A DNA stretch of 43,457 nucleotides from Bacteroidales bacterium UBA2030. GTDB taxonomy: Bacteria > Bacteroidota > Bacteroidia > Bacteroidales > TTA-H9. Shown piece by piece: positions 25,481 through 32,104 of the stretch. Position 1 is the stretch's first letter. Each line of letters starts with the position of its first letter. Location of the stretch: contig DDBO01000063.1 in assembly GCA_002332755.1 (NCBI GenBank), positions 1 to 43,457 on the forward strand, written 5' to 3'. Made by a program: the position numbers and the translations under genes. Below the pieces are notes generated by a model that worked only from the letters and a program-made list of their open reading frames with translations, was not told where the DNA came from and searched no databases.

Positions 25481-26332
25481 TTACTTCCGTCGAAGTTCTA
25501 TGTTGTCGATGAGCCTGACACCACCCAACCACACAACCACAAAACCCATAACGGTATCTGCTTCATCCCAATGATTAACAGGGAGAAGAGTTTCGCCACT
25601 GGCTATTTCGAAATATTCGGGTTCAAACCCCTCAATACTCTTTAATGTTTCCAATACCCAATTTTTTACAAAGGCAACGTCGTGTTCTTTTGCCAATTGC
25701 CGGGCTGTAAGTAAGGTCTGATAGATTTGAGGAGCTTTGCGACGGTCTTCCGCCGATAGCCGCATGTTTCTGGAACTCATGGCAAGACCGTCGTCTTCTC
25801 TAACTATAGGGCAGGCAACAATTTTTACAGGAATCTGATACCGGCGGACCAGTTCCCGAATAATGGCAAGTTGCTGATAGTCTTTTTCGCCGAAATATGC
25901 TTTGTGGGGCTGAATTATTTCAAAAAGGCGTTTTACAACAATGGCTACTCCGTTGAAATGCCCCGGCCGGAAAGCGCCTTCCATTACTTTATCGAGATGC
26001 CCAAAATCGTAGTGTTCGTTTACCTCTTCAGGATACATTTCATCCACCGAAGGCATAAATACAGCCTGACACCCGGCTTCTTCGAGCATTTGCAGGTCGC
26101 GCTCCGGAGTGCGTGGATATTTTTCTAAATCTTCCCGATTATTAAACTGAATTGGGTTTACAAAGATGCTGGTTACACAGTAATCATTCTCCTGAAGCGC
26201 CTTACGAACCAGTGAGAGATGCCCTTCGTGAAGAGCACCCATGGTGGGTACAAACCCCATGGTTTTTCCTGAAAAACGAACCGAAGCTGCAAAATCAGCA
26301 GCTTCGGCCCTTGTTCTAATAATTTTTTGCAT
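25481..26332 (-). CDS. panC: Pantoate--beta-alanine ligase (pantothenate synthetase)
   Basis: PanC joins pantoate and beta-alanine with ATP to form pantothenate, the CoA precursor. The HIGH-type motif is in VPTMGALHEGHLSLV (residues ~28-42). FVNPIQFN, FGEKDYQQLAIIREL and the KMSKS-like MSSRNMRL follow. At 283 aa it has family length. Its ATG shares one base with the TAA of the thioredoxin-like gene (TAATG), and panD follows 40 bp later, so the last two pantothenate steps are co-transcribed. Confidence 0.97.
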   Translation of the reverse strand: MQKIIRTRAEAADFAASVRFSGKTMGFVPTMGALHEGHLSLVRKALQENDYCVTSIFVNPIQFNNREDLEKYPRTPERDLQMLEEAGCQAVFMPSVDEMYPEEVNEHYDFGHLDKVMEGAFRPGHFNGVAIVVKRLFEIIQPHKAYFGEKDYQQLAIIRELVRRYQIPVKIVACPIVREDDGLAMSSRNMRLSAEDRRKAPQIYQTLLTARQLAKEHDVAFVKNWVLETLKSIEGFEPEYFEIASGETLLPVNHWDEADTVMGFVVVWLGGVRLIDNIELRRK

Positions 26333-26859
26333 TACTGTTTTTTCAAAATTTCCAATAAATCAATTTCCGGCCTATCGGCAAACCTTTCAATGATTCGGCC
26401 TATTTCTTTGCCATTACGATAAATGATGAAAGTTGGTACTTTCTCAATGTTGTATTTTTTAATTTTTGCATCACCTGCTTCTTTATTGCTGTTAACACAA
26501 ATTATCTCCATGATTTCAGGATTCAGCACATCTACGTCGGCTGTGTATAAAACCTGAAAAAATCGTGGCACTTCTTCCTGCGAATCAGAGCACCAGGTAC
26601 CCATGATGATGCGGTAACTTACACCATTCATTAATTTTTTACATTCCTGGACAGTGGAGTCATTGGGCATATATTCCGAAAGTCCTTTGATGTAGGCGTC
26701 TTTAAAAATATCGCCTTTCAGCCCTTCAACGTTTACATAACCAATTAAAATATCCTCACCCGTTTTAGGGTCTTTCACGATTTGGTTATATACTTTTTCG
26801 TGTTTACAGGCAGACAATACCACGAGTGCTGAAAAAAGCAAAATGAAAAGTTTTTTCAT
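26332..26859 (-). CDS. Thioredoxin-like lipoprotein with a single active-site cysteine
   Basis: A lipobox (VLSAC, Cys18) follows a hydrophobic signal segment, so the protein should be membrane-anchored outside the cytoplasm. The thioredoxin-like core has MGTWCSDSQEEVPRF with Cys90, but the resolving Cys of CxxC is replaced by Ser93. Later KYNIEKVPTFIIYRNGKEIGRI gives the cis-proline region. A monothiol site cannot do ordinary dithiol exchange alone; it may work with a partner or glutathione-like thiol, or have lost redox activity. It abuts panC (1-bp overlap) and follows nfu by 53 bp. Confidence 0.85.
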   Translation of the reverse strand: MKKLFILLFSALVVLSACKHEKVYNQIVKDPKTGEDILIGYVNVEGLKGDIFKDAYIKGLSEYMPNDSTVQECKKLMNGVSYRIIMGTWCSDSQEEVPRFFQVLYTADVDVLNPEIMEIICVNSNKEAGDAKIKKYNIEKVPTFIIYRNGKEIGRIIERFADRPEIDLLEILKKQ

Positions 26860-26912
26860 GGTTGAATTTATTTGAGGGTTTGTTTTTTCCGGAAATTATT
26901 TTCACCCGTTGA

Positions 26913-27155
26913 TTAGAGATTAATGGCTTCTACTGATTTAACTTCTGGAACTGCTTTAATCACAGCTTGTTCTACCCCGTTCTTGAGCGTCATAATGCTA
27001 AATGGGCATGAGCCGCAAGCACCCACCAGCTTGACATTCACGGTCATTTCATCAGTAAGTTCAATAAATTCAATATCTCCACCGTCGCGTTGTAAATAAG
27101 GGCGGATTTGTTCAATAACATTGCGGACTTTTTGTTCGATAACCTGATTGGACAT
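26913..27155 (-). CDS. NifU C-terminal domain iron-sulfur protein
   Basis: This small Nfu-type protein (80 aa from MSNQVIEQ) carries the CxxC motif in GACGSCPFSIMTLKNGVE and the family's YLQRDGGDIEFIEL stretch. Such proteins receive and pass on [4Fe-4S] clusters in the cytoplasm. I chose the ATG at 27155. The upstream alternative at 27209 would place the start on the -7 element (27207-27214) and add a translated hairpin region. Complex I, encoded further along, is a large Fe-S consumer, but no direct link is shown. Confidence 0.92.
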   Translation of the reverse strand: MSNQVIEQKVRNVIEQIRPYLQRDGGDIEFIELTDEMTVNVKLVGACGSCPFSIMTLKNGVEQAVIKAVPEVKSVEAINL

Positions 27156-27174
27156 AAAAAATATTTTTGGGTTA

Positions 27175-27205
27175 AAAAAGAGGGTGAAAGTATCGCTTTC
27201 ACCCT
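27175..27205 (-). terminator. Intrinsic terminator after the M49 peptidase gene
   Basis: AGGGTGAAAG (27181-27190) and CTTTCACCCT (27196-27205) form a perfect 10-bp stem with a 5-nt loop; on the minus strand CTTTTTT follows. It suits the end of the upstream M49 transcript. It also lies just downstream of the nfu -7 element. Confidence 0.8.
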
Positions 27206-27206
27206 G

Positions 27207-27214
27207 CAAAATTA
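27207..27214 (-). promoter_or_regulatory. nfu promoter -7 element, adjoining a terminator
   Basis: On the minus strand TAATTTTG matches TAnnTTTG exactly and ends one base before the terminator stem. Transcripts from it would begin at or inside the hairpin. Confidence 0.5.
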
Positions 27215-27255
27215 TAGAAAAATCTATTGATGTATGTTTTGATGTTTGTCAACTT

Positions 27256-28884
27256 TTACAAGCCTAATACCTCGGGCCCTTGTTCGAACACTACATCACG
27301 CGGAATGCCTGCTTTTGCCACGCGGCCGAGTGCAACTGAGAGTTGCTCAGGTATGGAGCCTTTGCTTTGAATGAGTTCAGTAGCTTTGGAGTAATCACCA
27401 TCACCCTGTATAGTAATTATAAGGCCCGAAAGGTCGGCCACTGCATTTTTCATTTTTTCGAGGTTTACCGAATACAGTCCTTTTGCAGCGTCATAATTAA
27501 AGGCTCCATTTTCGAGGAAGTAGTTGAATTGTATCATATTACTTTTACCATGGGCCGATGAGGCTCCAAAACGCACGCTGCGGAAAATACCGGCGAGGAA
27601 AGTAACATAATTGTCCATTAAATCTTTGTCGGTAATTTCTCCCATTTCGTGCATCTGCGTCACTAAATACAACCCTGTGATATCGGCCTTGGCTTCTTCT
27701 AAAGCACTGTAAGTGTCTTTCAATGCTTCTCTTACGTCTCCTTTTCCATTGATTGTGCGATGAACACCTAACCCATGGGCAATTTCATGAAACATTACGT
27801 TTTCAAAAAATGCATCAAACGAAACGTATTTAACCTGTGAAGGATCTATAACCATTTGGGCAATAGGAAGCAGTATTTTATCAAATTTGGCTTTCATTGA
27901 GTTTTTCAGTTGAAGCCTGCGGCTCCCTTTGAGCTTTTGTACTTCGGGGTCGTTAGGCAGATTGATGGCTATGGTTTTGCTTCCCGAATTGCAATCACCG
28001 GCATAATAGATAGCATCGTAAGCACCCAGATCGCTTGAAGAGGCAGGTTTTTCTGCCTTGTAAGCATCAGCCACAGGTAATGATTGCTGCAGCTTGGGTA
28101 AAAGTTGTGCAATATGGGCGAGTTTTTGCGTCCATTCCAAATCTTTAACCAAGATGAAGCTTTCGAAGGCAGCTTTGTAACCGAAGAGCCTGTCTTCATA
28201 GTTTTCGATGGGGCCTATGATAAAGTCAATTTTATTGTTTTTCATGTCCATCCATGCAAGGTCGCTTTCGAAATAATCGTTAGACAGGAGCGCCTTGCTG
28301 CGGGCCAGGAGATACTTTTTTAGGCCTTCATCTTCGGCCAGGTCGGCAGCTTGAAGAAGGAGGGCAGAGGCTTTTAACAGCTCTTCTTTATATTCCTCAC
28401 TGTAGGGAACTACTTTGAGTTTGCCGCTCTCATCCCTCCGAATGACTGTATAAAGACTGGTTTTGGCTGGGTCGGCCAAGGCTTCAAATTCTTCTTTGGT
28501 CATGTCGGTTGGATAAAAATTGGCACCCAAAGGCTTAGCTCCAACCCCCTCGATGAAAGGTTCCATGTCGTTGAGCCTTTCCCACGGGCCGTAGTTGATT
28601 TCAGCAAAACGACGCGTATATTCGTCCAAACCATTGAGTAACTGTTCTTTGTCGCCATAAGCTTGTTTCCAGAATAAGTCGTCCATAATACGGGCAGCTT
28701 CAAAAAGCAAAGGCAACATCTGTTTTTCTTTCTCGCTGAGTTGCGACAGATCAGTAGTGAGCTTAACAGCCGCATATTCTTCCACTTTGGCCTTCATGGC
28801 ACCTTGCTCTTTTTGTTTGTTATTTCCCTGGTTGCAAGCCAACAAACTGAATAATAATGCAAAAGCCAGCAATTTTTGTTTCAT
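27256..28884 (-). CDS. M49-like dipeptidyl-peptidase III family metallopeptidase, lipoprotein
   Basis: The signal segment ends in a lipobox (LLAC, Cys17), so the enzyme is probably anchored in the envelope. The zinc site reads HEIAH (366-370) followed by EEAKAD (396-401), the Glu-bearing second motif of M49. Most M49 enzymes have a hexapeptide HExxGH; the pentapeptide form is a known variant (HEISH in Caldithrix abyssi). At 542 aa it is shorter than animal DPP III. Family members release dipeptides from the N-terminus of short peptides, which suits a scavenging role. It is monocistronic, with promoter 28929-28936 and terminator 27175-27205. Confidence 0.82.
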   Translation of the reverse strand: MKQKLLAFALLFSLLACNQGNNKQKEQGAMKAKVEEYAAVKLTTDLSQLSEKEKQMLPLLFEAARIMDDLFWKQAYGDKEQLLNGLDEYTRRFAEINYGPWERLNDMEPFIEGVGAKPLGANFYPTDMTKEEFEALADPAKTSLYTVIRRDESGKLKVVPYSEEYKEELLKASALLLQAADLAEDEGLKKYLLARSKALLSNDYFESDLAWMDMKNNKIDFIIGPIENYEDRLFGYKAAFESFILVKDLEWTQKLAHIAQLLPKLQQSLPVADAYKAEKPASSSDLGAYDAIYYAGDCNSGSKTIAINLPNDPEVQKLKGSRRLQLKNSMKAKFDKILLPIAQMVIDPSQVKYVSFDAFFENVMFHEIAHGLGVHRTINGKGDVREALKDTYSALEEAKADITGLYLVTQMHEMGEITDKDLMDNYVTFLAGIFRSVRFGASSAHGKSNMIQFNYFLENGAFNYDAAKGLYSVNLEKMKNAVADLSGLIITIQGDGDYSKATELIQSKGSIPEQLSVALGRVAKAGIPRDVVFEQGPEVLGL

Positions 28885-28928
28885 GGTATTATGTTTTTGG
28901 TTGTTTTATCCTTTGATTGTGGTAATTG

Positions 28929-28936
28929 CAAAGGTA
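28929..28936 (-). promoter_or_regulatory. Promoter -7 element for the M49 peptidase gene
   Basis: On the minus strand TACCTTTG matches TAnnTTTG exactly, 44 bp before the start codon. The same octamer is used at kdsB. Confidence 0.5.
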
Positions 28937-28946
28937 GTGAAATGTG

Positions 28947-29315
28947 TTATTTTATTTCTTTGACAGAAATCGGAATTCTTTCATTAGCCAATTCCAGCGA
29001 TGGGTCCCAAAATACTTTATTAAAATCGATTACCTGATCGTCGGTTACCCTAATTCCTTCACTTTCGAGTAGTTGTTGCATTACGCGTGGACCTCCAAAA
29101 TGGTGTTTACCGGAAAGCATTCCCTTTCGATTGACGACCCGATGGGCTGGTACGTCGGCCTGGGTATGCGATTGATTCATAGCCCATCCTACCATTCGGG
29201 CAGAAGAGCGTGTGCCGAGGTAATGGGCAATGGCACCGTACGAGGTAACCCTTCCCGGGGGAATCTTACGCACGACTTCATACACTTTCTCAAAAAACGA
29301 TTTATCCGATTCCAT
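28947..29315 (-). CDS. Alkyltransferase-like protein (MGMT fold without the acceptor cysteine)
   Basis: The 122-aa protein matches the DNA-binding domain of O6-alkylguanine-DNA alkyltransferase: IPPGRVTSYGAIAHYLG, the helix-turn-helix with the arginine-finger region SARMVGWAMNQ, and VPAHRVVN. The normal PCHRV acceptor cysteine is Ala57, so it cannot take up alkyl groups. Alkyltransferase-like proteins instead flag O6-alkylguanine for nucleotide-excision repair. Its start overlaps the end of trmB by 14 bp, so it is co-transcribed. Confidence 0.9.
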   Translation of the reverse strand: MESDKSFFEKVYEVVRKIPPGRVTSYGAIAHYLGTRSSARMVGWAMNQSHTQADVPAHRVVNRKGMLSGKHHFGGPRVMQQLLESEGIRVTDDQVIDFNKVFWDPSLELANERIPISVKEIK

Positions 29316-29976
29316 TGAGTCTGAATTGTACGTAATGGATCTTCGAGCCTTGGGCTAACCATTGCGCCTCATAAAAGGTTGTAACTTCTTTCACTATGCC
29401 ATTGAAATCCGAGGCGTATAGATCGTCGGTAGCATAGATGAGTTGATGGTTATCTCTGGCTATAATTTCAAGTGTGTACTCAAAAAAAGGCCGGTTATCG
29501 GTTTTCAGGTGAATCAGATGATTAGGGTGAAGAATTTTGCGATATACCTCTAGTAGATTTGGTGAAGTAAGCCGTTTCCGCTCACCTGGTTTATTGGGTT
29601 GGGGATCAGGAAAAGGAATCCAGATTTCTTCAACTTCGCCTGGTGCAAAAATCAAGGGAAGGTTTTGAATATGTGTCCTAATAAAAGCGGTGTTTTGAAG
29701 ACCTTCCTTGAGAGCGATACTTGCTCCTTTCCACATTCGGGCACCTTTTATATCGACACCTACAAAATTGCGTTGTGGAAACTTTCTTGCCTGATGAACG
29801 GTAAATTCAGCTTTACCGCAGCCTACTTCAAGGGTAATGGGCGAAGGTTTGGAGAAAAAATCGGGATGCCATTTTCCCTTGAGAGGAAAACCTTGCAACA
29901 ACTCGTGATACTTTGGTTCAAAAAAATGAGGAAATGTCTGGCATTCAGCCCAATGTATACGTTTCTTTTTGGCCAC
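29302..29976 (-). CDS. trmB: tRNA (guanine-N7-)-methyltransferase
   Basis: TrmB methylates G46 of tRNA with SAM. The 224-aa protein shows SAM motif I ITLEVGCGKAEFTVHQA, NFVGVDIKGARMWKGA, and the family motif FPDPQPNKPGERKRLTSPNLL, where many homologues have PDPWPKKRH. HLKTDNRPFFEYT follows. It precedes the alkyltransferase-like gene with a 14-bp overlap and has its own promoter at 30002-30009. Confidence 0.94.
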   Translation of the reverse strand: MAKKKRIHWAECQTFPHFFEPKYHELLQGFPLKGKWHPDFFSKPSPITLEVGCGKAEFTVHQARKFPQRNFVGVDIKGARMWKGASIALKEGLQNTAFIRTHIQNLPLIFAPGEVEEIWIPFPDPQPNKPGERKRLTSPNLLEVYRKILHPNHLIHLKTDNRPFFEYTLEIIARDNHQLIYATDDLYASDFNGIVKEVTTFYEAQWLAQGSKIHYVQFRLNGIG

Positions 29977-30001
29977 CCCGGGTTTATTTTAATTCTGGAG
30001 G

Positions 30002-30009
30002 CAAAATTA
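30002..30009 (-). promoter_or_regulatory. trmB promoter -7 element
   Basis: On the minus strand TAATTTTG matches TAnnTTTG exactly, 25 bp before the trmB ATG. Confidence 0.5.
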
Positions 30010-30044
30010 AAGGCAATTTTTGGGGAGATCAAGACGAGATGGGT

Positions 30045-31193
30045 CTATAATTTACTAATCCAGATCTCAGGAATTTCTTTTTGGGAAAAATTTTGTCGGG
30101 CTTGTTCGGCTTCAGTACGACTGGCATAGCCCCCCAGACTTACTCGGGTTAATCCGCCAGAGGTAGTTCCAGCCTCAAAAGCATGAATCCCATTTGTTTT
30201 GAGTTTATCTATGAGCCGCTCAGCATTCGCCTTTTCTTTAAAACATCCTATGATGAGATGGTATTTTCCTTGGATATCACTAACCGGAAGTGTATTTGCT
30301 GTCTGAGAATCAATTTTATTGTTCGACACCGGAAAATCTATCTTACTTTCAGCAGAGATATTTGCATTGCCAGTTTGAGGTTGATTTTGCGTTGAAGGAG
30401 GATTGGGTATGTCCGACTTGAATACTATTACAGGCAAGGTTGTGTCAGGAGGCGGGGTTTCGGTATCTTTGGAAATAGATGCCGGCCACTGAATAGTGGC
30501 AAAATAATCTTCCTGTAATTTTTCATCCGGCGATTGCTGCATCGGGCTTTCTTTGGTTGCGATTTCCGGACTGGTAATTCCACTAAAGGAGGAGTAACTT
30601 ACCAAACCTTCGAGCACACCGGTTTGGTATATTGAATAAAATGCAAGCAGAATCAAAGGCATAATCATTACAGTCCATCGGATTCCTTCCATCACGTGTT
30701 TGCGTTTAAGTCTGTGACTGCGTTCTGGCCTGCGATCCATTCGCTGCATCGGTTTTGAAGGATGTTTTACAGGCATAGCATTTACGGGAGCCAGGCCAAA
30801 AGCATCGTCTAAAAAATTAGCATTTCGGTCAGCTTCAAATCTGTAGTTTTTGTATTCATCTAGCCTGAGTTTTCCCAGCCCTATAAAGTGTACTTCCTGC
30901 CCCATGTTAAGTTCAGCCAGGCAATTCCAGGAAAACTCCTGTATTTTGTCAATAGCCTTAGGATAGGGCAGGTTTGTCTTTTGTGCAAGGGTTTGTGCTA
31001 ATAATCCATCATTGGTGCGTAAGGCAGGATTGAACCCGGTTTCGGCGGTTGGAGGCATAATTTTGCCACTTTGGGCCTGAATAACAGCAGGTTTGTAGTG
31101 GGTAATAAATCCGCCCAGCCCTGGAATGATAACACATCCATGGGCTGGAAGTAGCTCACATATTAATGCCGAAACCTCTTTCAGGAATTCCAT
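30045..31193 (-). CDS. HU-like (CCDC81-type) and SPOR domain membrane protein
   Basis: Residues ~1-125 match the Bacteroidota HU-CCDC81-type module: LLPAHGCVIIPGLGGFITHY, FNPALRTNDGLLAQTLA and VHFIGLGKLRLDEY. A single membrane helix (~172-195, TVMIMPLILLAFYSIYQTG) follows a basic stretch. A low-complexity periplasmic linker leads to a SPOR domain (~309-382, YHLIIGCFKEKANAERLIDKL) that binds denuded glycan strands at division sites. The layout links a cytoplasmic, perhaps DNA- or protein-binding, module to septal peptidoglycan. It lies between kdsB and trmB with its own promoter. Confidence 0.88.
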   Translation of the reverse strand: MEFLKEVSALICELLPAHGCVIIPGLGGFITHYKPAVIQAQSGKIMPPTAETGFNPALRTNDGLLAQTLAQKTNLPYPKAIDKIQEFSWNCLAELNMGQEVHFIGLGKLRLDEYKNYRFEADRNANFLDDAFGLAPVNAMPVKHPSKPMQRMDRRPERSHRLKRKHVMEGIRWTVMIMPLILLAFYSIYQTGVLEGLVSYSSFSGITSPEIATKESPMQQSPDEKLQEDYFATIQWPASISKDTETPPPDTTLPVIVFKSDIPNPPSTQNQPQTGNANISAESKIDFPVSNNKIDSQTANTLPVSDIQGKYHLIIGCFKEKANAERLIDKLKTNGIHAFEAGTTSGGLTRVSLGGYASRTEAEQARQNFSQKEIPEIWISKL

Positions 31194-31224
31194 TTTTGGG
31201 TGTGCCTTTTGTGATGTTAAAATG

Positions 31225-31232
31225 CAAATATA
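31225..31232 (-). promoter_or_regulatory. Promoter -7 element for the HU-SPOR gene
   Basis: On the minus strand TATATTTG matches TAnnTTTG exactly, 31 bp before the start codon, within the 58-bp gap after kdsB. Confidence 0.5.
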
Positions 31233-31251
31233 AGCTATAATACACTAATTC

Positions 31252-31998
31252 TCACTGTTTGTTAATAAGTTTTGATAAGTCCTCCGGACTATCTATGGCC
31301 ACTGACTCGAATGATGTTAAACCCATACGAATCTTATAACCGTAGTAGAGCCATGTAAGTTGCTCCAGCGATTCGCATTGCGACAGGGTAGGGGTTTCGA
31401 GTCGTGCAATGTTATGAAGTACAAAAGTCTTGTAACCATAAATTCCAATATGTTTGAAATATTCGTTTTTCGATAGCCAGATTTTGGGCTCACTACCCCT
31501 TACATAGGGTATGGCTTGCCGGGTAAAATACAAGGCCCAGCCTTTGCTATCGGTAACCACTTTTACGACGTTTGGGTTGAAAAGTTCCGCTTCCGACTCA
31601 ATTTTTTTCATCAAACTGGCTATCAATACTTCGCTATGACTCAAAAGACGGGCTACCTCTTCTACCTGTGCCGGGTTTATGAAAGGTTCATCTCCCTGAA
31701 CATTGATGATGCCGTCGAAAGGTTGCAACTCGTCTGCTAACAATCTTGCGGCTTCTGCTACTCTTTGAGTACCTGATTCATGCAAGGGTGATGTCATTAA
31801 AACATCTCCATCGTGTTCTTTTACATGATTATAAATGCGTTCATCGTCGGTGGCTACTACAACTCTGGCTATGCCCTGCGCACGCTTAACCCTTTCCCAA
31901 ACATGCATCACCATGCTTTTGCCTCCTATATCAACCAGGGGTTTCCCCGGAAATCTCGTGGAAGCATACCTTGCCGGAATAATTGCTGCTATTCGCAT
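31252..31998 (-). CDS. kdsB: 3-deoxy-manno-octulosonate cytidylyltransferase
   Basis: KdsB activates Kdo with CTP to CMP-Kdo for the LPS inner core. The 248-aa protein begins with the nucleotide-binding IIPARYASTRFPGKPL, followed by VVATDDERI, NVQGDEPFI, YFTRQAIPYVR and HIGIYGYKTFVL, all family signatures. It is the distal member of the minus-strand housekeeping run and shares the LPS-core theme with rfaE2. Its promoter is at 32047-32054. Confidence 0.96.
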   Translation of the reverse strand: MRIAAIIPARYASTRFPGKPLVDIGGKSMVMHVWERVKRAQGIARVVVATDDERIYNHVKEHDGDVLMTSPLHESGTQRVAEAARLLADELQPFDGIINVQGDEPFINPAQVEEVARLLSHSEVLIASLMKKIESEAELFNPNVVKVVTDSKGWALYFTRQAIPYVRGSEPKIWLSKNEYFKHIGIYGYKTFVLHNIARLETPTLSQCESLEQLTWLYYGYKIRMGLTSFESVAIDSPEDLSKLINKQ

Positions 31999-32046
31999 GA
32001 TTCTTATTTGATTGAATATCTCTTCTATCGCTTCTTAAAAATCATG

Positions 32047-32054
32047 CAAAGGTA
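32047..32054 (-). promoter_or_regulatory. kdsB promoter -7 element
   Basis: On the minus strand TACCTTTG matches TAnnTTTG exactly, 48 bp before the kdsB ATG, and is identical to the element of the M49 gene. Confidence 0.5.
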
Positions 32055-32104
32055 AAACATCCGCTTTTCGTTCTGATGGTGCCCGGTTGATTAAGCCTTG
32101 TGCA

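Noticed and set aside
31995..32047. 8-bp inverted repeat GCATGATT/AATCATGC around the kdsB start and promoter
   Set aside because: The arms are 37 nt apart and the distal arm overlaps the -7 element, so it would be mostly outside the mRNA. It is likely chance.
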